Source: Pyronema omphalodes (lineage: Eukaryota > Ascomycota > Pezizomycetes > Pezizales > Pyronemataceae). From it: a stretch of DNA of 64,000 bases. The position numbers were made by a program, and so were the translations under genes. Under the pieces are notes generated by a model, which searched no databases, was not told where the DNA came from, and saw only the letters and a program-made list of their open reading frames with translations. Location of the stretch: the NCBI GenBank assembly GCA_024516155.1, contig JAJJXM010000039.1, positions 248,001-312,000 on the forward strand, in the 5' to 3' direction. This document shows positions 1 to 12,038 of this stretch, piece after piece. Every line of letters starts with the position of its first letter. The stretch's first letter is position 1.

Positions 1-140
1 CTCCTGACCTCCTACTGAAAAGTTGTCGAATGGTTCTGCCGTCCAGTCTTTTTTGTTGGGCCAACCTAGCCATTTTAACAAGTACAATACTCGATTTCCA
101 GATTATAGCTGCTCATGATTTCATCGATATCGTATTCCTC
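1..140 (-). pseudogene. chromodomain at the end of the gypsy integrase
   Basis: The minus strand encodes EEYDIDEIM and then, after a one-base frame change, YLLKWLGWPNKKDWTAEPF and DNF. This is the chromodomain signature: aromatic cage residues Y, W, W and the TWEP-like motif. In chromoviruses it targets integration to modified histones. It runs to the window edge, so its end is not visible. Its presence places the element in the chromovirus branch of Ty3/gypsy. Confidence 0.82.
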
Positions 141-1494
141 GCTTCCCTCAACATATCTGCCTCCCGTAAAATTTTTTGTATCTGGTGGAGCCCGAGTTCC
201 TGCTCTAAAGGGCTCAAGTAGTGAGGTATGGAAGACGTTGTGTATCTTCCATTTTCGTGGGAGTGTAAGTCGTACTGCTGTTGGGGAGATGACTTTTCGA
301 CTTGGAAGGGACCATGTAGTTTATGGTCTAACTTCCTTGATGGGCGTCTGTTCGTATGTTGCGTCCATCTAACATAACCAAGTCTCCTACTTGGTATTCT
401 GGTGCCTCCTGTCGTTTCTGGTCTGCAATGTTTCATTCTTTCTTGTGTTTTGAAGGGCTAACTTGGCTCCTTCATGAATCGTATGCATCCAGTGGGCGTA
501 GGCTTTGCTGGCTGGGTTGCGCACAGCAGTTGCCGAAGGGTTGCTCGTATTTGGGTAGAACCCATAGTTAGCGTAAAAGGGTGAAGTCCAGTTGCGCTTG
601 TGACTGAGTTGTTGTATGCGAACTCAGCCATGGGTAAGAGATCAGCCCAGTCGTCCATTTCGTGGTTAACAAAAGAGCGGAGGTAAGCTTCAATTGTTTG
701 ATTAAGCCGTTCCGTTTGTCCATCTGTTTGTGGGTGGAAGGCTGTTGACATTCTTGGTTTATTCCTAACGTTCCAAGAAATGCTTTCCAGGTGGTGCTTG
801 TGAACCTGGAGTCTCTGTCCGACACTATGTCCTTGGGTAAGCCGTGCAACTTCCAAATTTCCTTTGCGAAAATCCTGACAAGGTCTGCAGTTGTCTTGCC
901 ATCTTTCTGTAGGGGAATGAAGTGCGCCATTTTAGTAAATCGATCAACTATAACCCATAGTTGATCACACCCATTTGATTCTGGTAGGTCGGTGATAAAA
1001 TCCATAGCAATAGATTGCCATGGGGCATATGTTAATTCCAAAGGTTGCAACATCCATACTTAAGGTGCCTAGCCGTCTTGTCCTTCTGACATTCCAAACA
1101 GCTTGTATATATTCAATATTTTCATCCATCTTCGGCCACCAAAAGTTTTCTTATTAATTCAATGGTCTTATCCTGACCAAAGTGTCCTGCAATTTTCGAG
1201 TCGTGCTCGATTCCAGGACCATGTTGACAAATCCTTTGGCACCCATAACTTCTCTTTCCGATAGATTATGCCATCTTCTATCGTTAGTGGATCTTTATTT
1301 TTTGCTGCTTTTTTATAATTTTCGTCCAGTTCTCCAGCTTCTTTAACCATCTTAAAAATTCCAGACCATTTAACAGAAGGAATAGAATTGAGCCGTGCGA
1401 AGAAACAATGAATGAGTTCCTTCCCTCCACTGCTATTGCTGAAATGATGCAAAATGTTCTTTGTGAAGGATAGTCGTAATCGGCTGATCCTCAC
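140..1494 (-). pseudogene. integrase of the gypsy element
   Basis: All three integrase parts are visible. The zinc-binding HHCC domain has EHDSKIAGHFG at about 1178-1209 and CLEC at about 1090-1105. The catalytic core at 1053-568 has MDFITDLPES, with the first Asp, and IVSDRDSRF, with the second Asp. It then shifts frame near 790 into [17 protein letters not shown], which holds the catalytic Glu. The C-terminal segment near 340-200 contains KLDHKLHGPF, the usual GPF motif. Integrase inserts the cDNA. Frameshifts inside the core make this copy inactive. Confidence 0.92.
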
Positions 1495-1499
1495 CTCCC

Positions 1500-1990
1500 C
1501 CCTTTTCAGGGCGGAACTCCGGACGCCTTGACAAGCATCTGGCTTCCATTCTTACTTCCAGGTCTGTAAAAAATCTTAAAGTCAATACCAGCAAGTTCTT
1601 GAGCCCACCTTGCTTGGCGACGATTGAGTACTTTTGTTGTGGTGAAGTACTCCAAATTTTGATGGTCGCTGAATACCTGAACTGTGTGCATTGCTCCCTC
1701 CAAGTATCTTCTCCATATTTTAAACGAATCCACAATAGCTAAAAGCTCTTTATCATGGATTCGTCGTAGTTGATTTCTGCCGGAGTAAATTTCCTGGAGT
1801 GAAAGCAATAGGGTGCAGCTTTCCGTCCTCTCCTTTCTGAGAAAGGACTGCGCCTAAGGCAAAGTCAGAAGATCAGTTTCAACAATGCAAACCTTTTTAG
1901 GATCAAAATGACCCAATATTGGTGCCTTCGTAAACCTCTGCTTCAACTCATCAAATGCCAATTCCATGGCAACAGTCCATTCCCACTTCT
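1500..1990 (-). pseudogene. RNase H domain of the gypsy polyprotein
   Basis: Segment 1808-1506 carries [20 protein letters not shown] and then [11 protein letters not shown], the E and D motifs of the gypsy-type RNase [21 protein letters not shown] follows, which is the usual end of the domain. The first strand (VETD) is at about 1880 in another frame. RNase H removes the RNA strand during reverse transcription. The domain is well conserved over 100 residues but is cut off from the reverse transcriptase by a frameshift. Confidence 0.9.
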
Positions 1991-2850
1991 TTGGATCGCC
2001 CTTGGTAGATTCAGTAAGAGGACGACAAATTCTTGAAAAGTCCTTTATGAATCGGCGATAGAAGTTTGCAAATCCAAGAAAGCCTTGTGTCTCTTTCAAG
2101 GATTAGGAGGTTCCCAAACCAGGACGGTTTCCACTTTATCCTTTGCCATCTCAATTCCCTTTTCGCTTATAATATACCCCAAAAATTCCACTTTGTTTGT
2201 CCCCCAAACACATTTTTCCGGAGATATTACCAGCCCATTTTCTTCCAGTCTTTTAAGACTTCCTTAACCAATTATCATGTTCCTCCTCCGTCCGCGTAAA
2301 TCAGAACATCATCAATATAAGCAATCACTCCCTGATCCAACATGTCCCTAAAGATATGATTCATCATATCTGGAATGTGGCCGGTGCATTGCTTAATCCA
2401 AAGGGCATAACCAAAAACTCATAAAGCCCATACCTGCATCTGAAGGCTGTTTCCATTCATCGCCTTCTTTGATCCTAATCAAATGATAACCGTTCTTCAA
2501 ATCCATTTTCGTGAAGAACCTAGCTCCTCTTACTCTGTCTTGTAATTCAGACATAAGAGGGAGGGGGTAGCGATTTGCTATATTGTTATTTTATTAATCC
2601 CCCTATAGTCCACACAAAGCCGTAGACCTCGCCCATGGGGTTTTGGCACAAAGAGAATGGGTGCTGCGGCAGGAGATTTTGATGGTCTAATCTTGCCTGT
2701 CCTTAGCATTTCTTTTAGCCATTCTCTGAGTGTCTCCAGTTCGACTTCATTAAGCGCATAGACTGGTCCCCAAGGAGGAGTCTCCCTTCCTTAAGTCTAT
2801 GGCATGGTCGTAAGACTTGTGTTCTGGAAGCTTGTCTGCTGCTTCCTTGG
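1990..2850 (-). pseudogene. reverse transcriptase of the gypsy element
   Basis: The catalytic box YIDD is at 2308-2319, in the context GVIAYIDDVLIYAD. The thumb/connection part is at 2099-1990, starting KETQGFLGFANFYRRFI, a segment shared by nearly all Ty3/gypsy polymerases. Between these the frame changes repeatedly. The region at 2440-2640 encodes recognisable RT strands, including the reverse complement of the FVPKP-type stretch near 2635. It would copy element RNA into DNA in virus-like particles, but this copy is broken. Confidence 0.88.
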
Positions 2851-2904
2851 TCATATTGATCCACTTACGGAATTTCTCAGGGACTTGTTGAAGTGCCTCT
2901 GACA

Positions 2905-3360
2905 ATTCCTTTTAGTGGCAATGGCTGATATATGGCCTATAACTGAGGCCTCAGGGTGGTCGAGTACTCGTCTATCGACCTTAAGGAATGTACTGGCCTG
3001 AGCCTTAGTACAATGTTCGGTGCAACGTGGAGTTGTGAAGGAGATGTTATTGCTTTCTCCCCACATGTTGCAAGGTTGGTGTTTTGCCATCCACCAGTAT
3101 GGTAAGATGACATCGCAGTCGCTGTCAAGAGGGGCGACTTCGAAGGATTCGGCTGCAAAGTGTTGTTTATGTTGCAGCATGAAAGGTACCGTAAAGAATT
3201 CTCCAGCTCCAGCAACTACCTCATTATTGAAGTTGCGAATTTGAAGAGGCTGGTCTCTCTTCACAGTAGGAATTTTGTAAGTTTGGACAAAACCTTTGTC
3301 CAGTAAAGCTGAGGTGGAGCCTGTATCAAGAGGACTCGCACCGTTCTGAATTTGTTCTTA
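2905..3360 (-). pseudogene. retroviral-type aspartic protease of the gypsy element
   Basis: The catalytic Asp-Thr-Gly triplet is intact at 3319-3327, in the context LDTGSTSALLDKGF. The rest of the fold follows (about 3264-2905), with the segment EVAPLDSDCDVILPYWWM matching the flap and the second hydrophobic strand of Ty3/gypsy proteases. In the family this enzyme cuts Gag-Pol. Here the DTG part and the following part lie in different frames, so the product would be truncated. Confidence 0.78.
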
Positions 3361-3559
3361 GACCAAGTCAACACCATGTTGATATTGGCTTTTTCCATGA
3401 TGGGGTGGAACCACAGCTTCCATTTTGTTCCTTTGGAAGAGGTTCCTTTGTCGGTTCGTCGAAGTTTTGTCTTGGTCGACTCCAAGCTGTCCGAAATTTT
3501 CCTTTTTGTCCCTGAACAAATAATATTTTCTGCGTCAGATGTACATTCCTCCTCCTCAG

Positions 3560-5840
3560 GTGACGCAACCCTAGAGGATCTTAAAAATCCGACTCCTCAT
3601 CATTTTGCTCAATCTCCCAAATCCTGGGCTGAGCATCTTCCATTATTTCATCCTCATCCTGCCGCACTGCTGCGGTCTTGTCTTTTTTGTTTCCTTGGGC
3701 TTCTCCTGCCCTTTTTTCCATCATCATCATCGTCTCTCTTCCTCTTGCCAGAGGAAGCAACCTTTCCTTCGCCAGAGAGCTCTGTTCCTCCAACTGTTCT
3801 TTATAACAATCAAACATTTGTCCTGATCGTCCGCATCTCCAACAGTCAGCCTTTTCCTTTTATGTTTATCAATTTCGCTCTGAGGAACATTCTGCAGAGC
3901 CTCCCTCCCTGACGCAAAGATGGACTTCTTGTCCTTTTTCCAGAAAAACTTTTTCTCCTTTTTATCCTTGAATTATCCTTGTGCTGCACCTCCTTAGGGC
4001 GCACAGCCTTGTTTTCCCTTTCCTTATGGCGGTCCTCCCGTACTTCCAAAGTTTTTCTATGACCCTTTAATTCCTCTTCCAAATTTTCAACACGTGAGCA
4101 GCTTCCTTAACTGCATCAATCATTCTTCATCATCTGTTGGGATCCCCCCAAACCTTTGATATACCATTTTTTAATGGCCGGTGTCATGGCCTCCCAAATT
4201 ACATTCCTATACATGGGGCCAATTGCTCCCACACGCATATTCAGATCTCCAATTTAGTATATAGTCGTCAATGTCTCCCTCATACTGGAGCTTGTAATCC
4301 TTTTAACGTCTTTGGCTTCTCGCTTATCCTCAAACCTAGTTTCAATAGAGCTTGAGAAAGCTTGCCATGTATCCTTAAGTCCTTGCTTTGAATGGACTTT
4401 CGCCGTTCCTGGTGCCAACTGAGAGCTTTGTGAGTAAGCAAGCTCCCAACCCATTTTACCTGGTCGTCCTGATCTGGAAAGCCTTGGCGTATGTCGCAAT
4501 GTAATCTTGAACAGACATCCACCAAGCCCTAAACAAATTTTTATCTTTCCAGAAAAATACTGAGGAGCTTCATCTCGGCATTTTGGGTCTCCTTGGCTCG
4601 TTAACCCCTGATTGCTGTAATTTGGCGACAAGTGATTCCAAGAATGCTTCCGTTGCATTCTTCGATCGGTTTCTTCTTTTGATTTTCTTTGCGCTCCTGG
4701 CGCTTCCTCTCCATAGCCTTTCTGATATGAATCATCTGAATCTTCGCTGTCCGTAGGATCAGATGGGGTGGTGGTGTGGTGGAAGTCTCCTCCTGGTGGT
4801 TTGCTTCCCCTTCCACCGTTTCTGCCGCCATTGTGAACAGATCCCGCCACTGATGGAGGCAATGGGACTTCTGGTGCTTGCCAAGAGAGGGTGGTCTGGG
4901 AGTCATCTCCTCATGCATAGCCTCGGTTAGAGACTTAGCATCGAAATGCTCCTTCTTCTGGATTTTCGACATAACGAGGTCAATGACCTTGTTGACCAAT
5001 TCCAATTTTTTCTTCCCTCTGTTCATAATAGTCCAGTAGGCGCTGCTGATGCATCTCTTCAGCCCTAGACAGAGCTGCGATCGCCTATCCCTTGCTTATC
5101 GTCTCCTTCCTAATGGCGTCCTGTGTTTTTCTCAATTGCCCATTCCTCAATTTCTTTGTTGATTTCGAGTTGCCTCTGGGCAAAGGCTTCGAGGATAGCA
5201 TTCGTTGTTTGAATGCCGTGATTGAGTCTTTCAGCAGCCGCTTGGTTGGCTGCTTCTTTAGTCTTTGTGTCTGTGGCAAGATTGCCAATTGTCCTCCAAA
5301 CTTGGCCGGCAAAGTCGTTGCTGGCCTGAACGAGTCGCGTCACGGTTTGTAGGTTGACCTCCTGGTCCAGGTCCCCTTTCTTCGCCAAGGTATCATAGGC
5401 CTTTTGCATACCCTGGGCCATTTCCTGATACAACCCTTTCATCCGCTGTAACTCTTCATTCATGGCAGCCCCAGATCCGACTGCCCTCAACCACCTCTTA
5501 ATGTCCTCCTCATTCGCATTCATCCTTTCCCATCTTGAGAATAACCCATTCAGGGACTTCCTCCCAAGTGGAGGGTAGTTCCATGGTGGACCCTAGGTGT
5601 TCAACAGAAGTAACTTCCTCCCAGGAGCGAGGGCGAGTAATGCTGACGGTATCGCCCATAGCAGCATCGAGACCGTCGGTGAGCGGTGATTCTTCGCGGA
5701 CATTGTTGATTGAATGTTTCTTTGTAGTTTTTCGTGGAGGATCTTTTGGTGTGTCGTCTTGCCCTAGAAGAGGGTCTTCCGTATACGTGTCGAAAGTAAA
5801 CTTAGTAGCTTGAGCCTTAAGTTTATAGTGTGAACCTGGG
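3560..5840 (-). pseudogene. gag of the gypsy element, frameshifted
   Basis: This is the structural (capsid) protein of the retrotransposon. An acidic N-terminal frame is open from about 5840 and shifts near 5525 into the segment starting MNANEEDIKRW (5523-5110), which is Ala/Gln-rich and helical. The capsid-like core at about 4525-4280 has the usual spacing of gag, with a WHQERR-type segment. A Lys/Glu-rich linker follows. A zinc knuckle lies at about 3805-3848, reading CWRCGRSGQ with C later. It lacks the usual His and is one residue short, so it is degenerate. At least three frame changes separate these parts, so no full-length Gag can be made. Confidence 0.8.
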
Positions 5841-7193
5841 TATTGAGGCTTTCAATACAGAGGCTTTCCGATCAGTCTTTGCTTCGTTGAAAGATATTCA
5901 ACTAATAGATTTCCCAAGAAGCTAGGAAGTAACTAATCGATCACAGGCCGAATAAACTTAAGGGTTCGTCCTGAGGTATGTGTGTAGTAGATAGGTATGT
6001 CGTAACAAGAGATCAAGTTGCTGATGCTGGAGGAGACGGTGGGAAGACTTAGGGTCTTTTATAGACTTTCGTCTACAAGTTCGCCGCCAGACTTCCCAAG
6101 GACCAACTTCCAAACTAAGCTTCGGAGATAAGACGTGAGTCAATTCCTTTGACACATCTGCTGATGGCTCGCATCATGCTGCATGCGCGAATCATATTAA
6201 TTGCTCACTTTGCTGATGACCCTCGTGTCAGATTAATCCTTGACCTTCCTCGCCGTGCTGCCACACCTTCCAATCAGGTATTGGGGTTTAAGCGCCTAGT
6301 GAAGGGTTACTTCCACTTGAGCGCATAATGCAATGACTCCTCTGATAATGACATGTGAGTCATATATCTTATGAGTCGTCTTGATCATAGATCTCCCTAG
6401 AGAATCTCGATTGCGAGTGAAGGAATCTGACATCATAAGGCAGACTATGCCTTACCGGAGCGCACTGCCCCGTCACATTCCTGTGTGATGTCATTTGCCC
6501 CACCTGCGCGCACTTGCGCGCAGCCACACCCTGGTGTGTACGCAAACGCCGTCTTATCTTGCAGTTGGTAGTCATTGGCCTAAGGTCGAGTCATATCAGT
6601 TCCATCCAACAGTTTCCCTGAGTGGTGTTCCTTGCTGCAGAACGTCGTCTCATGCTGACGCAATCTTGACCCTTGTCCTGAGCTCCACTCCTGTTGGCTG
6701 ACTAGACTCTGCCATGTTTCTTGGCCGACTCTCCGCCCAACTCAGACCTCGGATGATCCGATTCGTCTGCCTTGCACTGTCCTGAGAATTCCTTTCTCTT
6801 GCAAGGCCTCTGGTAGCCGTTGCTTGGGGTGGGAACACAAACCTCAAGTATAAGGAGGTAGTCCTTTCGCCGTCGTCTTCTGTCTCCATCAGCGTCGTAT
6901 GTAGTTTTCTCCATGGGTAAGTCGACACCCATGAGGTAAGTTGTTCCTCGTTCCCATCCATCTGTGATCCTCCCAAACTGACAGTGAATAACAGGTAGCG
7001 ACGCCTCGGGCCGGGATCCTCGTGAGGTCCTTTCGGAAAGTCACGAATCACGTGACGTGGCTAGCTGGAGCTCCTCAGGGGGTTCCGGCCGGGATACTAA
7101 ACCTTATTATTCATTCTCCTGTTGAGTTTGCCATGTTCTCTAAATGTTATACAGTTACCTATTCTATACTCACAACAATTATAGGGTGTGACA
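5829..7193 (-). repeat. 5' LTR and leader of the gypsy element (inner edge uncertain)
   Basis: The outer edge at 7193 is fixed by the TGTCACA terminus abutting LINE RNase H codons. The inner edge is not resolved. TGTGAAC on the plus strand at 5829 would give a TGT...ACA LTR of 1365 bp, but an open gag-like frame already runs through that point, and I see no clear tRNA primer-binding site. The five LINE bases next to the LTR, AGCAT at 7194-7198, should be repeated beyond the other end. No gene is seen in this stretch. Confidence 0.5.
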
Positions 7194-10153
7194 AGCATGG
7201 CATGAAGCTCGGCGTCGTACACCTCTGCATGACGTCCCACGCAGAAGGAGGAGGGAGTGAGGATGCCTCTCACGAACGAACGAAGCCTGCTGAACCAGCG
7301 ACATCTTCTATGCGAGACCCGTCGGTCCAAACGCAGGCGGAGCCAAGGTTTCTCCATTGTAGGGCGCACTCGGTTGCTTCGTCCCTCGATGCGATGACGA
7401 CGGTACCGGGGAACTGTTGGGGGAGAGGGGGGAAGACCCTCTCGACGTGATGGAAGCCCGAACGAGTTGTGGCGCTGAGTCAGTTGCCTGACGATGTCAG
7501 CGGTCGGAGACGGGGGGCTGGATCCGGGGGGGGCTGGGCGGGTAAGAAGTCGCGCTCTGAAGCGGGCTTCCCGTCCGCGCACAAGGATTCTGCCGGTCGC
7601 GTCGCGCTTTCTGCTGCCAGAAAGCCGAGCGGGGTTGTACGGAAGCAGCCGGTGATGGCCCGTGCCTGCTTGTTGAGGACGAGTTGGAGGCGGGACAGGT
7701 GCCCAGCGTCTCGGGAGGGGAGTCGGCGGACGGCGTTAATTTCTATGCCGTAGGTAGCAACGGATTGCACCACCGCTTGTTGAAGATTAGCGGTGCTGCC
7801 TGCGGGGAGCCCGTATTTCTTGCACAAGCGTGCAATTTGTGCTTGTTGTTGCGAGGCCCGGGAGAGCCATTTCTGGCGATGCTGGTTAAAGGTGAGTTTT
7901 GCGTCCAGCCAGTAACCTAACCACCAAACAGCGGTTTCGGAATACCGAATGGAGTGGGTTCCCACTGTCACTGTGAGGGAGTCGGGGTTCGGGGGAGAGC
8001 GTCTGCGGGGGAGAAAAGGATTGCTTCCGTCTTTTCTGATTCGAACACTACCGCGTTCGCTTCACCCCACGCGAGGCAGAGGGACGCGCATCGATCTAAC
8101 TTGGTGGTGACGTCAGTCGCTGACGCGCCTTTCACGAGCCACGTGACGTCATCGACGAAGGACAGTCCCAGCGTTCCTCCGACCTCCGCTTCCACCATCT
8201 TCGCCAGATCCGCTATGTACAGCAGAAACAATATTGGGGACACGGGGGAGCCTTGGGCAACCCAGTGTCTGTGTCTATCGGCTCGCCAGCCTCCCCTGCG
8301 AGGAAAATCTCGACTCGCCTACCTCTCATGAAGCTCGTCACCCAGCGAACAAGACCTTCGTCGAAGGTTGCTCTACGCAGCTTATTGGTTAAGCAAACGC
8401 TGTTGACGGTAGGAAACGCGCCCTTTACATCCATCAAGAGAGCGCCTGCTAAAGCCTTTTCCTCCCAAGCAGCCTCGAAACCCTACCAAAACCGCCGCTG
8501 CGTCCGCCGCCGACCTGTTCGTCCTCCCCCCAAACTGCCCGTCATGTAGGATCCCCGTGCGCTCAGCCTCTTGTGCGAGCAGCTCCGCTACCACTTTTTC
8601 AACCAGCTTGCCAAAGCAGCTGAGCAAGGAGATGATCCGAAGCTTTTTGCACGCGAGTAGCTCGGCTTTCCCGGCTTCGGGATGCACACCCCCTTTGCGA
8701 TCATCCAGTCGCGGGGGTGATACCCCAGGCGCAGGCAATGTTTCACCACCGCAACAACCCGGTCCGGATCCCATGAGAGCAGGGCTTTGATAATGGGGAC
8801 ACCCAGCGCATCAGCGCCTGGGGCCTTCTTGTTGCTCTGCTTGGAAAAGCTGAGGAGACGGATTGTAAGGAGACTGACTGCCACAGGGTTCCGGGCGGCC
8901 CCGGGGGGAGTGGTAACTCCGAGAAAGGGGTTAGGAGGGGGAAAGGATACTTCCGCGAGCATCCTGCGTTTATCCTGATCGTCCTCCGCTCGTTGCCCTT
9001 CTTCGTTCTCGAGCGGACCTACCACCGTCGCTGCTCGCGGTTTAGTCATCCTCAGCGCTGACCAGACAGCGTCCCCGTTGGCTGTCGACTGAAGTCCCCC
9101 CAGCACCTACGCTTTTTCTGTCGTTGTAGCGAATGATATGCGTTGCGCAGTTGGTGCTCTTCCTCCACCGTCGCGCGACCTTCCTTGACCGCCCTGCGGG
9201 TCCTCCCATACTCCGTACGAGCCTCACGAATCTCCGCGCACCACCACCGCTTCGACCGTGCGGTGAGCCGAATTTTCCTTGCTCGTTCCTCCAACAAAGA
9301 TGTTAGTTCCTCCGTACCCAAACTACCTCATCCTCTACCTCCTCCTCCGTGCTGAGATCCGTGAGGAGCGGTCTGCGTTCGCTTCGATGGCGCCAATCTA
9401 ACGCCGCAGAGACCGCTCCGACCTCATCCTCCAACAGTTCCTTGACCGCCCACCCCCTCGTTGGGACTTCGAAGTCCGCCGGGGCTATCACCGTCGACAC
9501 TGCCCACGACAACGCAGCGTGGTCGGACGGGTGGCATGTTCCGGATCGTCCAATCTTGTGGCTCGCACCGCCGTCGCTATCTCCTCCGTCGCGAGCACCA
9601 AGTCGATAACGCTGTACCGCAGCTGACCTGTTTGCTGGTGAGTTCCGAGACCGTCACCTACGTAATGAAGGTTGTGGGAATCCATCAGGGACTCTAGGAA
9701 GGCGTGGTGGAGCGGTGCGTCACACCGGGGGTTCCACCGCTGGCTATGGGCATTGAAGTCGCCCGCCAGTACCGTTCCCGAGGTGATGATACAATCCCAG
9801 CTGACGTCTCTAGCAGGTCGAGCTCCGTCCGAGTTACGAGGAGCGTTGTAGACGTTCACCATCCTGAGCTGCCTGTGTCCTCGACACAGTACGTCCAACA
9901 CCTGCACGTCCCCGTCGCTTCCCACCGCGAGATCCTCCCGAGGCCTCAACGTCCACGCTGAGTCTTTACGTACCGCCGCCATCACTATACCACCCCAGAA
10001 AAAGTCTTACGCCGGGTGTCTCCACCCTTGGAACGTCGGCGGCTCCTGCACAAGCACGACGTCCGCACCCAACTCTTTCCCGCTCTCCATGATCGCCGTA
10101 AGAACCTCACCGCTCTTGCGACAGTTGAACTGTAGAACCTGAATTGTACTCAT
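7194..10153 (-). pseudogene. LINE ORF2: endonuclease, reverse transcriptase, partial RNase H
   Basis: The start codon is at 10151-10153. The endonuclease/exonuclease/phosphatase domain shows VLVQEPP, LAGDFNAHSQRWNP and PSDHAALSW, so its catalytic motifs are present. An in-frame TAA at 10007-10009 interrupts it. The reverse transcriptase follows: NKKAPGADALG near 8830, LLSCFGKLVEKV near 8630, GQFGGRTNRSA near 8540, and the catalytic SFVDD box at 8148-8159. RNase H starts with VWTDGSRIED near 7320 and reaches VYDAELHAML, where the gypsy LTR cuts in at 7193/7194. Several frameshifts make it inactive. Confidence 0.92.
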
Positions 10154-10895
10154 AATTCAGGTTCTGTGGGCGCAACGGCATCGGTCGACCCCGCGGAGGA
10201 GGCGACTTCGGAGTCGGTGTCCATGAGGACAGCGAAGGGGTTCACAACCACCAGGGCGGTGGAGGGGCTGGGGTCTTGAGTCTGGGGGGGGGGGACGGAG
10301 GGGAGGAGGGAGTCGGAGTGGGGGCTACACGCGAGGTGGGGGCGGCAGCGGTGACAGGGTTTAATCGGGACGAGCGGGCGAGGCGGGCGGCCGCTATGGC
10401 GGCGAGGCGATCAGGGCAGGTTCGAGCTGTCGCAAAGTGTTCTTCCCCGCAATTAGCACACACTTAGGTACCGGGAGAGAATGGGGGCACGCGCAGCCCA
10501 TGGGCTTGCTACAGCCTGCGAATGAGCACGCGGGGTGCTTCGCGGTGGGGTGGCTGAGGGCGCAGAAGGCGCACCGGAACACATCAGGCGTGGAGCAGCG
10601 CTCGCGGATGTGGCCCCATTTTAGGCATCCGGAGCACTGACTGTCGGGGCCCTCGAAAACGTAGAGCTCTGCCCGGTGGCGGCGACTGCCCAGCAGGACG
10701 CCTTTGGTGATTAGCAGGCGGGCGGAAGCGGAGCTCCTCACGAAAACTACGGCAGATGAACTTTGGGTGGCACCGCGAACGAAGCGTTCACGGATTTCTT
10801 CAACCTTACCCAACCAACGGACGTTAGGTAGTACTTCTACGTTTTCATGGTTTGCTTGTATTTCCACCTGGAGTTTTTGCACTCCGTGGGAACCT

Positions 10896-10900
10896 TCCCC
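10896..10900. repeat. Target-site duplication, left copy (TCCCC)
   Basis: The five bases TCCCC precede the TGTAACGGC end of the inserted element. They match the five bases following its other end. Confidence 0.8.
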
Positions 10901-12038
10901 TGTAACGGCGAACAAGGGAGAGATAGCTGACGGAGAACCTGAGGGCTCTTCTCAATTATTCACTCTTGAGTTCAATGGATATCCTTATAATAACTTCAAC
11001 GTTAGAAACTCTTAAGCTGTGTCTAGCATCAACTTAAAGACTTTCTGTGTTTAGAAGTTAAGGAAATAAACAAAGATTTCAAGGGACAAAGAGATCCAAA
11101 GACGGGGACGAGAACGAGGACGTAAACGAAGATTTTTGACAAAGTATTTGAATTTGTAAATACACAAATAACTGTGTAAGGAGAAAAGAAAAACAAAATA
11201 AACAAACAAAGAAACAATCCTCTTATATACAATTTTTCCTCCTTACACGCCGAGCCACTACTTGCAGAATTTTCCCGAAAAATAACTAAGTAAACAACGC
11301 GGTCGCGGTTGCGCGTTCTAGACGCGCTAACGCGTTCATACCAAATTAGCGTGTTTGCGTGCACAGCCTCGTCGCGCGCTCGTTAGCGTATCTCGCGTAC
11401 GCGATAGCGTAACTCGCGTGCGCGGTAGCGTACTTCGCGTGCGTGCTAGCGTAACCCTAAGCGTAGTCACGCGCGCGCTTCCGTAACCCTAATCGTGCGC
11501 GTGTGTCCGTAACCCTAACCCTAGCTGTGCGCGTACGGTCACAAACCTAACCCTAGTTTGTGTGCGTGCGGGTGCAACCCTAACCCTGGTCACGTGAAAC
11601 CAGATCAGCTGCGATTGGAAAGATGGTGCAAGACTGATAAGGTCACAGGACTAGATCTTATCTTATCGATAAGATGATCGTGCCCTAGCCCTAGTCACGT
11701 GTGCGCACATTAGTAGACCAGTGCGCGTGCATACTGATCTACTATTGATTAGAACACGTGACCGATCTTATCTAATCGGATAAGATGATCGGTAGACCGT
11801 AGGTATGGAATTTCCGAAAAGGGATCCGAGCTGACCCCTAACCCTGGGGGTAAGTCACGTGACCTTTTTGACAATTTGGGAATTGAGCGCAACCCTAACC
11901 CAGGCGAGTGACGAGTGATGATCGAAGACGGAAGGATAATAGAAATAAATAAACAAACGAGTGCTGGATAATGAAGCGAATGATGATAGGTGAATGAATG
12001 ACGAGGAGGGGGAAGGTAATAATTCTCGAGCCGTGACA
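10901..12038. mobile_element. LTR-like insertion (probable solo LTR) in LINE ORF1
   Basis: This 1138-bp segment starts TGTAACGGC and ends GCCGTGACA, which are inverted copies with one mismatch and TG...CA ends as in LTRs. TCCCC flanks it on both sides (10896-10900 and 12039-12043), a 5-bp target duplication. Removing it rejoins the two halves of ORF1. It has no credible ORF. It holds telomere-like CCCTAA motifs and CpG-rich repeats (11370-11600). It also has two related GATAAG palindromic segments at about 11658-11680 and 11764-11790. The ends differ from those of the gypsy element at 1-7193, so it is another family. Orientation is not certain. Confidence 0.8.
11370..11900. repeat. CpG-rich and telomere-like (CCCTAA) degenerate repeat
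   Basis: At 11370-11450 there is a degenerate repeat of about 20 bases built on TAGCGTAACTCGCGTGCGC. From 11450 to 11900, seven or more short AACCCTAACCCT-type units alternate with GTGCGCGT-rich spacers. The last two lie near 11840 and 11890. Units are separated by 20-150 bases and are not a continuous telomere array. The tract lies entirely within the LTR-like element. Confidence 0.75.

Larger units (their letters stand above)
1..7193 (-). mobile_element. Ty3/gypsy chromovirus LTR retrotransposon, 3' end outside window
   Basis: Read on the minus strand, the order is LTR, gag, protease, reverse transcriptase, RNase H, integrase, chromodomain, which is the layout of fungal chromoviruses. The upstream LTR end is at 7193, where the minus strand begins TGTCACACCC, a typical fungal gypsy LTR start. 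The chromodomain reaches base 1, so the other LTR and the second target duplication lie outside. The coding frame is broken many times by indels and stops, so this copy is not autonomous. It sits inside the RNase H region of the LINE at 7194-13113 and is therefore younger than it. Confidence 0.93.

Noticed and set aside
3352..3912. 186-codon plus-strand ORF
   Set aside because: Antisense of gypsy gag/protease, whose motifs are clear on the minus strand.
11450..11900. Chromosome end (telomere)
   Set aside because: Units are dispersed, and LINE ORF1 continues on both sides of the inserted element.
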